Of a DNA stretch of 54,461 bases, positions 1 through 6,780 are shown one piece after another. This DNA comes from a virus. The stretch spans positions 1-54,461 of IMG/VR virus record IMGVR_UViG_3300025322_000026; one strand, written 5' to 3'. Both the position numbers and the translations under genes were made by a program. The notes under the pieces were generated by a model. That model was not told the DNA's origin and searched no databases. It worked only from the letters and a program-made list of their open reading frames with translations. How positions within the stretch are numbered: the first letter of the stretch is position 1; the number at the start of each line of letters is the position of its first letter.

Positions 1-42
1 ATCCAATATTCAACGGCTGAATCTATTCCCGCTCAGCGGGAA
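1..42 (+). repeat. 42-bp two-dyad element, copy 1
   Basis: This copy aligns without gaps to two other 42-bp copies, at 50938-50979 (plus) and 54231-54272 (minus). It has two short dyads: TTCA-N5-TGAA (positions 9-21) and TTCCCGC-tca-GCGGGAA (26-42). The stems are conserved while the loop of the first dyad varies, as expected for a structured RNA element or a protein-binding site. It ends 18 bp before the Dam-type methylase start, just ahead of its AGAGAGG ribosome site. Candidate roles are operator, 5' UTR hairpin or short terminator. The sequence alone does not decide between them. Confidence 0.6.
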
Positions 43-60
43 TGAAGAGAGAGGTCATAG

Positions 61-462
61 ATGCCATACGAAGGTGCAAGTGATGGGAGGCATTATTGGT
101 TGACCCCCCCCGAATTGCTGGCCGAACTTGACACAGAATTCGGATTCGATTTCGCCCCTTGCCCATATCCAAGGCCAGAAGATTTCGATGGCCTTGAAGC
201 AGACTGGGGGAAATCAAACTATGTAAATCCCCCGTTCAAAGGGCCGACGGCTTGGGTCCGTAAAGCCATAGCTGAACACAAGAAGGGTAAGACAGTAGTA
301 TTCGTATTCCCGCTTGATAAGTGGATCCACTATCTCATCAAGGCCGGTGCCGAAATTCGCACGCTTGGGGACGTCCGTTGGCATTCGACTGAAGATGGAC
401 AAGCAGGAAAAGGAACTGGACGGTGGATCGCCGCATTTATCCTTCGGGGAGACAAACCATGA
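61..462 (+). CDS. Phage Dam-type DNA N6-adenine methyltransferase
   Basis: This 133-aa protein resembles the phage DNA N-6-adenine-methyltransferase (Dam) family. Near the N-terminus it has W-L-T-P-P-E-L-L followed by an F-G-F-D-F-A-P-C-P stretch, then the catalytic N-P-P-F motif at residues 56-59 and a V-F-V-F-P-L-D strand. It should transfer a methyl group from S-adenosylmethionine to adenine in DNA, probably protecting phage DNA or marking it for regulation. The start has an AGAGAGG ribosome site 6-7 bp upstream. It is the first gene of the only multi-gene plus-strand run, and its stop overlaps the next start as ATGA. The protein is at the short end for the family but looks complete. Confidence 0.85.
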   Translation: MPYEGASDGRHYWLTPPELLAELDTEFGFDFAPCPYPRPEDFDGLEADWGKSNYVNPPFKGPTAWVRKAIAEHKKGKTVVFVFPLDKWIHYLIKAGAEIRTLGDVRWHSTEDGQAGKGTGRWIAAFILRGDKP

Positions 463-551
463 ACCACGAACGGATCATCATGATCTGGATTCTAGTTCTA
501 ATGACTTTCGCGATTCTCACCATCTATGCACTCGCGGTCCCATACCCATGA
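459..551 (+). CDS. 30-aa single-span membrane peptide
   Basis: A 30-codon frame begins MNHERIIMIW and continues as a nearly unbroken hydrophobic helix ending in A-V-P-Y-P. Its ATG overlaps the methylase stop (ATGA at 459-462), and its own stop overlaps the next ATG (548-551). This argues for translational coupling and so for a real gene despite its size. A single transmembrane segment fills almost the whole peptide. The function is not recognisable. Small phage membrane peptides of this kind may be lysis or superinfection-exclusion factors, but nothing here shows that. Confidence 0.5.
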   Translation: MNHERIIMIWILVLMTFAILTIYALAVPYP

Positions 552-643
552 GGCTGATCAATGTCGGCTCTGTGTGGCTCATCCAAGTAGTACTCCTGTC
601 CTGCATCGTCGCATTCATCGTTCTGGTGATCATCCACTGTTAG
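548..643 (+). CDS. 31-aa single-span membrane peptide
   Basis: This is the third member of an ATGA-linked chain starting at the Dam-type methylase. It encodes 31 residues, starting MRLINVGSVW and then a hydrophobic run rich in V, L and I, ending H-C. One transmembrane helix is expected. No function can be assigned. Together with the preceding 30-aa peptide it may form a two-component membrane pair. The hairpin about 75 bp downstream (719-744) probably ends this transcript. Confidence 0.5.
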   Translation: MRLINVGSVWLIQVVLLSCIVAFIVLVIIHC

Positions 644-718
644 CCAGCCCGGGCGGGGCATCGGGCTGAGATTCTATGCGGGATCGGAATGGCGGAACGC
701 GGCCCCGCCCGTAATGCA

Positions 719-744
719 AAGGACCTCTCGTGAGAGAGGTCCTT
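719..744. terminator. Bidirectional hairpin terminator between convergent operons
   Basis: A perfect 9-bp stem (721-729 with 734-742) with a GTGA loop is flanked by AA on the left and TT on the right. It lies downstream of the plus-strand methylase cluster (ending 643) and of the minus-strand late operon (last stop at 787), which is where a shared terminator would sit. The T-tract is short, so it may be a weak intrinsic terminator. Confidence 0.65.
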
Positions 745-786
745 CGTCTAAGGAGGGGAACACCATGTCCGCCGGGATGCGGGGGA

Positions 787-1173
787 TCAGCCTCTTGCCT
801 TTTTCGCTGCGCGTTCTGCGAGAGCATTCCGCGTGGCGAAGCCAGCGTTCTCAAAGAGAGCCTTCAGGACCTTTGCATAGAAGCCCTCAACGATCACCCA
901 GGCAGCCGCCAGGAACGCTACAGCCTCAGCCAGGAATGTGATCCAGGGAGCGATACATCCTGCCAGGCCCGAACAGGCCGGGGCGGCAGGGAATGGGATC
1001 CCGGCGAGTCCACCTGAGACGATGACGAAGCCCGCAGAGAGAACGAGTGCGATGACTTCTTTCGTGAATGGGCTGGGTTCGGCACCGCCGTTGTCGCGGA
1101 TGACTTTGAACAGTTGGATCAAGAGGGGAATCACAACGAGGAAGAGAAGGGTATCCCAAGGTTCACCTAGCAT
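787..1173 (-). CDS. Three-span membrane protein, holin candidate
   Basis: This 128-aa protein has about three hydrophobic segments: L-L-F-L-V-V-I-P-L-L near residue 10, I-A-L-V-L-S-A-G-F-V-I near 45, and a long helix near 80-100. It ends in a basic tail with A-A-K-K-A-R-G. Size, topology and its place at the end of the lysis block suggest a holin, which would time release of the M23 and GH25 enzymes. The start is supported by a GGAGAG site 7-9 bp upstream. No specific holin family is recognised. It is the last gene before the convergent hairpin at 719-744. Confidence 0.5.
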   Translation of the reverse strand: MLGEPWDTLLFLVVIPLLIQLFKVIRDNGGAEPSPFTKEVIALVLSAGFVIVSGGLAGIPFPAAPACSGLAGCIAPWITFLAEAVAFLAAAWVIVEGFYAKVLKALFENAGFATRNALAERAAKKARG

Positions 1174-1232
1174 AATTGCACTCTCCTATCGGGTGTTTGA
1201 CTTTCTCGGATACAGGATAGCACATTTCGTCC

Positions 1233-1901
1233 CTAATCGAAAAGCCCTCCTTCCTTGCTCGGCATTGGCGTTGGCGTTGGCTGACCCTCCAGATTGAGCA
1301 GAGAAAGCCACCAGGCTGAATAGGGAACGGGTTTTCCGGTGTCGGCCCATGCCAGCGTCCAGGGCGGCTGTTTGGAGACCTCAACGCCTTCGATGAGCCA
1401 CTTGAGGACTAGACAGTCATGGCTACAGGGTGAAGCGACCATGCCCCAGCGTTGAGCAGTTGGGAAGTCGACTTCGACCACTTCTTTTCGGAATAGCGCG
1501 ATCGGGAATATGTCTCCCCGAGCGGCGCAGTCCACGACCAAATAGGGACCTTCCCAGGTTGCTTCGGGCCGACGCATCCAGATCTCAGTCCCAATGTCTC
1601 CACATCCCATGAGAGCTACACCGCCAAGGTATCCCTCGAGACTCATACCTCGGACCTCTGCGGTCGCTTCCATAACCCAGGGCATGTAGAAAACAGCCCG
1701 ACCGATCGACCAGAACGGTGCGGGACGCATCCAGCTCTCTTTGTCGGGATAGCCCGGAACCCATCCATCGAGTGCCCAATATCCATTGATGACTGAATCG
1801 TCGCTGCATTCACGCGAGAGCCATTCGGCCTGGCAGTCCGTTTGCAAACGCGGCTGAGAGAAAGTCAGCGATAGCGCGAGCATGATGGCCGAACCCATCA
1901 C
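1233..1901 (-). CDS. Secreted double-psi beta-barrel-like protein
   Basis: The 222-aa product starts with a short hydrophobic leader (residues 1-16), consistent with export. In the middle, G-V-A-L-M-G-C-G-D, G-P-Y-L-V-V-D-C-A-A-R-G-D and V-V-E-V-D-F-P-T-A-Q-R-W-G-M recall the strand and D-R-G pattern of double-psi beta-barrel proteins such as RlpA and expansin-like folds, which bind or cleave peptidoglycan. The tail is a T-P-T-P-M-P linker, as in the neighbouring secreted proteins. The start is GTG at 1901 (overlapping the upstream stop as GTGA) or ATG at 1898. A cell-wall role fits the lysis neighbourhood, but fold assignment by eye is uncertain. Confidence 0.4.
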   Translation of the reverse strand: MMGSAIMLALSLTFSQPRLQTDCQAEWLSRECSDDSVINGYWALDGWVPGYPDKESWMRPAPFWSIGRAVFYMPWVMEATAEVRGMSLEGYLGGVALMGCGDIGTEIWMRRPEATWEGPYLVVDCAARGDIFPIALFRKEVVEVDFPTAQRWGMVASPCSHDCLVLKWLIEGVEVSKQPPWTLAWADTGKPVPYSAWWLSLLNLEGQPTPTPMPSKEGGLFD

Positions 1902-2677
1902 TTCGGTTTCTTCCGAGTAGCTATGCTGTACCCTGACACGCCAAGGCCAGTAGCCAGAATGCCAGCCAGTAACTTGATGATCGCGTCTAGCCGGTCGTTG
2001 AGTGCCTGAACGTTCTCAGCAAACGAATCCATTCCGGTGATCTCGGGCGGCTCGATACTGAAGACTACGGGATCCTGCTGAATAGGAGACTGACAAGCAC
2101 AACAGCAACATCCGCAGGATCCGAATTCCGATGTATCACCACCTCCGCCGATGCCATCAATGGACGTGACCGTTTGGGTCGGCGTCGAGGTCACGATGAA
2201 GATCCTCGGGGTCTGTGTCGGTTCAGGTGTATCTTCGTCATCGTCATCGGGAGGCTTCTTCGTCTTGGTGGGCGTCTCGGTATCAGGAACCGAAGTCTCC
2301 GTGATAGTCGCGCTAGGGATGACAGTTCCTGTTTCCGTTGGTTGAGATGTGTCCGTTAGAACAGGCGTCGCCGTCATGGTACTCGTGGGGGGTACTGGAG
2401 TATCTGACGGTTGCGGTGTGTCAGTCGGGATTCGTGTCTCTGTGGGAGACTTGGTCTTGGTTGGTGTCTTGCTTGAATAAGGCTTCTCGGTCTCCGTCGG
2501 TGTCTTGGATTTCTCCTGATGCTTTTCGGTAGCCGTGGGCGTTTTGGTCTTATCCCACTCTAGAGGTGCGGCCCCGGTCGTATTCGCCGCGAAGAAAAAC
2601 ATCATGAAGAGAATGACTGCTGCCGCTATAACTGCGAGAACGATTCGTGCGCCTCGGACATTTTTGTCGTCAGGCAT
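1898..2677 (-). CDS. Membrane-anchored Thr/Pro-rich protein with Cys cluster
   Basis: This 259-aa protein has four visible parts: an N-terminal transmembrane anchor (about 10-35), a long low-complexity T/P/E/K linker (about 40-165), a dense cysteine motif C-G-C-C-C-C-A-C, and a short conserved-looking tail with a C-terminal hydrophobic helix and basic end (T-R-K-K-P-K). Two membrane spans flanking a stiff linker recall a spanin-like or surface-stalk design, but no family is recognised. A GGAGG site precedes the ATG, and the LCP gene ends 10 bp upstream. Linkers of this Thr/Pro type are common in exported Chloroflexota proteins. Confidence 0.55.
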   Translation of the reverse strand: MPDDKNVRGARIVLAVIAAAVILFMMFFFAANTTGAAPLEWDKTKTPTATEKHQEKSKTPTETEKPYSSKTPTKTKSPTETRIPTDTPQPSDTPVPPTSTMTATPVLTDTSQPTETGTVIPSATITETSVPDTETPTKTKKPPDDDDEDTPEPTQTPRIFIVTSTPTQTVTSIDGIGGGGDTSEFGSCGCCCCACQSPIQQDPVVFSIEPPEITGMDSFAENVQALNDRLDAIIKLLAGILATGLGVSGYSIATRKKPK

Positions 2678-2686
2678 GAGAGCCTC

Positions 2687-3694
2687 CTATGGGCAGTTTG
2701 CGCCCGCGGTCACTTGGCAGTTCGCCCAGACTTTCAGATCGACCAATGGAACCAGAACTGAAGCCCCTGTGGCAGTCTTGCCGTATTTGAGATGGCGTCC
2801 GATTTCCATGGATTCCATTCTTAGAGGCACATTCCCATTCTGGAATTCATCGGCCAATGGAAGGAAATCCATGGCTTCACTGAGTTGAAGATCTGTCTTG
2901 ACTAGTGAGAATAGATCAGGCCATATCGTCGGACTGGCGATGATCGTCGGCAGCCAGTCGTTACGCATCGCCAATAGGACATCCTGAGCCCGGCGCGTCC
3001 GTGCCACATCATCCGATTGAGTCCTCGCCCGGATGTAGCACAGGAGTTGCGCGCCGGTCATATGATACTCCACCCCAGCTTTCCAGTTGGAGTCATAGCC
3101 ACCTTTGCTTCCCGCGCCGAGCAGACCTTTGTAGTTTCCGCACCAGTCGAAGTAGGTTTCCTTCGGGACCACGGTCAGTCCGCCAAGAAGGTCCGCCACT
3201 CGAATCAGACCATCGAAGTCGATACCATAAACGCCGGCATTCACGAACAGGCCGAAGTTCTGTTTCACCGCCTCGCGGACTCCATCGAAGCCTCCCCGCA
3301 GGTAGGCGACATTGATCCGATCCTTCTTCCAGCTTCCGTCGACCAAGACATCGACTAGGGTATCGCGCGGAATACTCAGGACAATAGCCTCTTCGATTTC
3401 CTGAGAGGCACCGGGCATGATCCGCAGACTGACGATGATGAAAGTATCCGTTCTGAGCCCGATCCCCTCCCGATCCCGATCCATGCCGACCAGTACCGCG
3501 GTGACATACTGGGGTAGAGCCTGCGTCGGTACGGGGATAGCAGTCGGTTCAGCCGTTTCCGATGGCTTCACCGTAGGCAGTTGAGCAGCCGCCGCGCGCA
3601 AGACCGCTGTGGGCGATGGTTCTGGCGTAGGACCGCTCGGATAGCATCCAGTCAACAGAGACGCGATGAAAAGGACGATAGCGATTCGTCTCAT
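2687..3694 (-). CDS. LytR-CpsA-Psr (LCP) family lipoprotein
   Basis: The 335-aa protein has a lipoprotein signal (L-L-T-G-C, Cys17), a P/T-rich linker to about residue 60, then an LCP phosphotransferase domain. Family landmarks in order are V-G-M-D-R-D-R, L-R-T-D-T-F-I-I-V, S-I-P-R-D-T, D-R-I-N-V-A-Y, I-D-F-D-G-L-I-R-V-A-D-L-L-G-G, and Y-I-R-A-R-T-Q-S-D-D-V-A-R-T-R-R-A-Q. These include the conserved Arg and Asp residues that bind the polyprenyl-phosphate substrate. LCP enzymes attach glycopolymers such as wall teichoic acid or capsule to peptidoglycan or protein. One in a phage lysis block is unusual. A GAGGAG site and a candidate promoter lie upstream. Confidence 0.85.
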   Translation of the reverse strand: MRRIAIVLFIASLLTGCYPSGPTPEPSPTAVLRAAAAQLPTVKPSETAEPTAIPVPTQALPQYVTAVLVGMDRDREGIGLRTDTFIIVSLRIMPGASQEIEEAIVLSIPRDTLVDVLVDGSWKKDRINVAYLRGGFDGVREAVKQNFGLFVNAGVYGIDFDGLIRVADLLGGLTVVPKETYFDWCGNYKGLLGAGSKGGYDSNWKAGVEYHMTGAQLLCYIRARTQSDDVARTRRAQDVLLAMRNDWLPTIIASPTIWPDLFSLVKTDLQLSEAMDFLPLADEFQNGNVPLRMESMEIGRHLKYGKTATGASVLVPLVDLKVWANCQVTAGANCP

Positions 3695-3748
3695 GGAATC
3701 TCCTCAGTTCTGTCTTCGGAGGGAATGGGCGTGGATGACCACGCTCAC

Positions 3749-3777
3749 AGGGTAGCCTTAGCGGAGGAATCTGTCAA
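3749..3777 (-). promoter_or_regulatory. Candidate sigma70-type promoter for the LCP gene
   Basis: On the minus strand TTGACA (3772-3777) is followed after 17 bp by TACCCT (3749-3754). The -35 box is perfect and the -10 keeps the three strongest positions. It lies in the 119-bp gap upstream of the LCP gene, one of the few real gaps in the late operon. Confidence 0.4.
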
Positions 3778-3813
3778 ATCTGAGCCTGCGTAGGAGTTCA
3801 TAGTACGCTGGTC

Positions 3814-4230
3814 CTATTTTCTTTTCGATGCCCTGATTGAGTTGATCGCGTCAAGGATAGACTTAGTTCTTTCTGCTGCCGTAGTCTCGTGATTCAAGAA
3901 GATGGAGACCAATCCACGAATCTGTTCTGTCACCTCCCTCATTTGTTCCATCCCTTGAGACATCGCCGCTCCCCTTTGTTCGGCTTGGAGTTTGAACATC
4001 TCAGACCAATGTCCATCCCGAGTTCCGATCGATTCCAGGAAAGAAGTCTGTTGTGTTTGGAGAAAATCACGCCATTCCTTATCCCGCTCTTGACGTTCTA
4101 GTGTGAAGGCCTCTTCCCGTTTCTGACGTTCCTCCCCGTTACTCTTGCTAACCTTAATTGAATAGTAGATAAAACCCCCAACAGCTCCTAGGTTTGCTAC
4201 TAAGCTGGCCAGCGTAAGTTCATCGGGCAT
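3814..4230 (-). CDS. Membrane-anchored coiled-coil protein
   Basis: The 138-aa protein has one N-terminal transmembrane segment (L-A-S-L-V-A-N-L-G-A-V-G-G-F-I-Y-Y, about 7-23). A long charged helical region rich in E, R and Q follows and is likely a coiled coil, and the end is basic. Such one-span coiled-coil proteins next to endolysins are often annotated as holin-like or BhlA-like, but no signature confirms it. Its ribosome site GGAGG overlaps the stop of the M23 gene and uses the same GGAGGCGCG block as that gene's preferred start. Confidence 0.5.
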   Translation of the reverse strand: MPDELTLASLVANLGAVGGFIYYSIKVSKSNGEERQKREEAFTLERQERDKEWRDFLQTQQTSFLESIGTRDGHWSEMFKLQAEQRGAAMSQGMEQMREVTEQIRGLVSIFLNHETTAAERTKSILDAINSIRASKRK

Positions 4231-4239
4231 TCGCGCCTC

Positions 4240-5004
4240 CTAGAGTGGGCTGAGTTTATAGGTCGCCCAGAAGAAGCCGTTCGTTCCAAAGTAGTTGATC
4301 TCCCACCAGTCGCCCCATTCCGTCTTGTGGCTGATCGCCGTGATGATCTGGCCGGCGGGGATCCAACGGATCAAGGCTCCGTCTAGTTTCGGTTCAGCTC
4401 GAAAGTTTCCACCGACGTCGGTATGCCACTTGTTCCCGGGGAAGATGTCCGAGAAATACGGTGTCGGATCGATGATGTCATCCTTCTCCATCCAACTTGC
4501 GCCACGCGCGTCTTCTCCATCCAGCTTGAGGGTCACATGCAGATGAGCACCTGAGCTGTTCCCGGTGTTATCAGCAAGGCCAATGTCCTGTCCTGCCTCA
4601 ACTATGTCGCCTTCCTTGACCAGCGTTTTCTCGAAATGCGCGTAGATATGGCTGAAGATACCATCCCCTGCTTCGGTCTTGATTCGAACATGAATCCCAT
4701 AGGCACCGCTGTTGGCGTTGTTCTCGACCCGGTAGACAGTCCCCTTCGCGCCCGCGCGGACTTTGCTTCCATTCGCTGCCCGAAGATCAATCCCCTCGTG
4801 GCCCTTGAGACCGAAAGGCATGTAAGCCTGGGGATTCCGCCCATAGAGCTGTGTGATCTTCACTGGCAAATCGGCTGGATAAGCTAGATGGAATGTTCCT
4901 TCAGGTGGCTGTTCAGGTGGAATATCTGGAGGAGTTTCGACTTCTTCGGCATTCGCTGTGATCCATTCGAAGAGCTTCGTTGCATCTACAACCTTGCGTG
5001 CCAT
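4240..5004 (-). CDS. M23 metallopeptidase endolysin with C-terminal SH3-like domain
   Basis: This is a zinc endopeptidase that would cut peptidoglycan cross-links. The LytM/M23 motifs are present: H-E-G-I-D (His69, Asp73), Y-A-H-F (His123) and H-L-H (His154, His156). A P/E-rich linker lies at about 25-37. The C-terminal part, from about residue 185, has W-E-I-N-Y-F-G-T-N-G-F-F-W pattern consistent with an SH3-like wall-binding domain. The frame is open to an ATG at 5088, but I prefer the start at 5004 (254 aa), because a GGAGG site sits 6 bp before it and the same block precedes the next gene. The upstream starts have no comparable site. Confidence 0.85.
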   Translation of the reverse strand: MARKVVDATKLFEWITANAEEVETPPDIPPEQPPEGTFHLAYPADLPVKITQLYGRNPQAYMPFGLKGHEGIDLRAANGSKVRAGAKGTVYRVENNANSGAYGIHVRIKTEAGDGIFSHIYAHFEKTLVKEGDIVEAGQDIGLADNTGNSSGAHLHVTLKLDGEDARGASWMEKDDIIDPTPYFSDIFPGNKWHTDVGGNFRAEPKLDGALIRWIPAGQIITAISHKTEWGDWWEINYFGTNGFFWATYKLSPL

Positions 5005-5093
5005 CGCGCGCCTCCAGAGGTCTTGTCTTCCAGCTATCCAGTAGTCTCGATCAATCTTGCCTGGCATAATTTTCGTTCCATAGTACAATTAAA

Positions 5094-5122
5094 GTCGTCA
5101 GGACAATAGGGATCCTGACGAC
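5094..5122. terminator. 10-bp-stem hairpin between lysin and HNH gene
   Basis: A perfect 10-bp inverted repeat (5094-5103 and 5113-5122) has a 9-nt loop. On the minus strand it is followed by TTTAATT, on the plus strand by CCTT. It lies in the divergent gap between the M23 gene and the first HNH gene. It could stop minus-strand transcription arriving from the HNH antisense region, or mark the boundary of the inserted HNH gene. Confidence 0.5.
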
Positions 5123-5151
5123 CTTCTATCAACACCGGAATGGAGGTTCCG

Positions 5152-5598
5152 ATGCTCCCACAGTCTACCACAAAACGTTTCTGGTCCCTCGTTGATAAAT
5201 CTCCGAATGAAAAAAGATGTTGGATCTGGAAAGGCTATACCAATGTCAATGGCTATGGTGGATTCGGTCATTCTAGCAAATTGTTCCGAGCGCATCGGAT
5301 CGCGTGGGAACTCGTGAACGGCCCTATTCCCCAGGGCGTCCATGTTCTCCATCATTGCGACAATCCACCCTGTGTCAATCCAGACCATCTGTTTCTTGGA
5401 ACCCAAGCCGACAACAATCGTGATATGAGTAGAAAGCTCAGAAATGCAGCTAGAAAGCTGTCGCCATGTGAAGTTCTGGAGATCAGAGATCGATACAAAC
5501 CTGGAGAGATCCGCTTGGTTGATCTCGCAGAAGAATATAATGTGACATTTGGATTAATCGCAAAAATTATCCATCGTGTTATCTGGAAACACATCTAG
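5152..5598 (+). CDS. HNH homing-type endonuclease 1
   Basis: The 148-aa protein has an HNH_3-type core: F-R-A-H-R-I-A-W, then H-V-L-H-H-C-D-N-P-P-C-V-N-P-D-H-L-F-L-G-T, with the metal-binding His and Asn and paired Cys. The C-terminal third (L-S-P-C-E-V through I-I-H-R-V-I-W-K-H-I) looks like a helix-turn-helix DNA-binding tail, and its layout matches the tail of HNH 2. The start at 5152 has GGAGG 5 bp upstream. The gene is antisense to the late operon and its stop overlaps the GH25 stop (5595-5598). It fits a free-standing mobile endonuclease gene. Confidence 0.85.
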   Translation: MLPQSTTKRFWSLVDKSPNEKRCWIWKGYTNVNGYGGFGHSSKLFRAHRIAWELVNGPIPQGVHVLHHCDNPPCVNPDHLFLGTQADNNRDMSRKLRNAARKLSPCEVLEIRDRYKPGEIRLVDLAEEYNVTFGLIAKIIHRVIWKHI

Positions 5599-6143
5599 GT
5601 TAGTCCTACCCACGCAACATTCCAACTCGAAGTTTGTTGCCAGCATATGATCTCGGGACTATATCCCTTGAGTGGAGTAGGCCCAGTATCATTATAACCA
5701 ACTAGCCAATGTGGCTTAGCCTGTATCCATGCTGGGACAGATATTCCATTCAGAAACCATGCACCAGAATAGATCATCATTTCTCTTCCATCGAATTGTT
5801 CAATCGCCGTGACCATGGCATACAATTGATTCCAGTCTACAGGATTCTTCTCCAGGTCTAGCGCAGGCATAAGTTCGCCACGATCATTTGCCGGCATTGA
5901 ATCGCAATAGGTTCTGGACTGATTGATGCCTGTCACACCTGGTTGATAAACCATGTATCCTAGCCGTAGTATTTTTTCTGTCTTTGCCTCAGACCATAGA
6001 ACCTCGAAATCTGGATCTGGCCATATACCTTGACCAACCCGAATCGCCGCGAACTCGACATGAGCCTCGCGCGCGCCCACGAAGTCCACTCCTTCTTGTG
6101 GAAATCCGCAGTCAATCCCGAGGGGATAATCAGCAGAGACCAT
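5595..6143 (-). CDS. GH25-like muramidase (lysozyme)
   Basis: The product resembles GH25 lysozymes, which hydrolyse the MurNAc-GlcNAc bond. The family pattern is visible: L-G-I-D-C-G-F-P-Q-E-G-V-D-F (Asp11), A-A-I-R-V-G-Q-G, Y-Q-P-G near 67, and the acidic D-L-E motif (Asp96, Glu98) after M-P-A-L, followed by M-I-Y-S-G-A-W-F and a W-L-V-G-Y strand. I place the start at 6143 (182 aa), inside the end of the fibre gene. The frame stays open to 6209, but that extension looks like out-of-frame fibre sequence. With the M23 enzyme it makes a two-activity lysis set. Confidence 0.8.
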   Translation of the reverse strand: MVSADYPLGIDCGFPQEGVDFVGAREAHVEFAAIRVGQGIWPDPDFEVLWSEAKTEKILRLGYMVYQPGVTGINQSRTYCDSMPANDRGELMPALDLEKNPVDWNQLYAMVTAIEQFDGREMMIYSGAWFLNGISVPAWIQAKPHWLVGYNDTGPTPLKGYSPEIICWQQTSSWNVAWVGLT

Positions 6144-6780
6144 AGAGGGAGAACCGAGATCCAGCGTAGAATCCGCCGCCGCCGCCGGGAATGTAGTCGT
6201 AGACATCAATCTGAGTTAAAGAATCCATATCGTTCCATACACCCCATTCATGCTCGACCATCCACAAACTTGGTGCTTCGCCTTCACCGAACACTCTGAT
6301 CGGCATATGGCTTAACATAGTCTTGTTCTTATCGGAGGAGGCATAGTCTCCGAAGAAAATGTATCCGACCCCAAATTCTCCCTCCATCGTTCCGCCAGCG
6401 CGTATCGATGTATTCGGTTCTCCCCCATAACCCCGAGCGAAATAGCTGGCTTGGTAGGCTGGCGATCCTGAATCGGCAAGCCCATGCCGTGCTCCACCCC
6501 AGTCATAGTTGGCACCGCTATCACCATTGAAGCGGAGATAAACTGGCACTCCATCGCTTTGGAAATTTAGGACGAGCATGAGATGGCGATAGGTCTGGGG
6601 AATGGCCGCGAAGGTAACAGGACTTGTGACCGCGTCGAGAAGGATGTCCTCAATGAGGGTAAAGCATCCAAAACCAACCGTCGAGAACTCTAGGGTCTCA
6701 AGCCTCTTAACGCGGGTTTCGTGATCCGCGATCCTTCGAGCAAGATCGCCCATGGCCTGCTCAATTGAAGGCACGTTCAA
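6130..6780 (-). CDS. Tail fibre-like structural protein
   Basis: The 216-aa protein starts with a heptad-like helix (I-A-D-H-E-T-R-V-K-R-L-E-T-L-E), typical of trimeric fibre stalks. A beta-rich domain with R-F-N-G-D-S-G-A-N-Y and many Gly and aromatic residues follows. It ends I-D-V-Y-D-Y-I-P-G-G-G-G-G-F-Y-A-G-S-R-F-S-L-Y-G, an ending pattern I associate with phage tip or fibre proteins. It overlaps the hub-like gene upstream by 20 bp and the GH25 start by 14 bp. Receptor contact is the likely role, but the family is not identified. Confidence 0.6.
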   Translation of the reverse strand: MNVPSIEQAMGDLARRIADHETRVKRLETLEFSTVGFGCFTLIEDILLDAVTSPVTFAAIPQTYRHLMLVLNFQSDGVPVYLRFNGDSGANYDWGGARHGLADSGSPAYQASYFARGYGGEPNTSIRAGGTMEGEFGVGYIFFGDYASSDKNKTMLSHMPIRVFGEGEAPSLWMVEHEWGVWNDMDSLTQIDVYDYIPGGGGGFYAGSRFSLYGLC

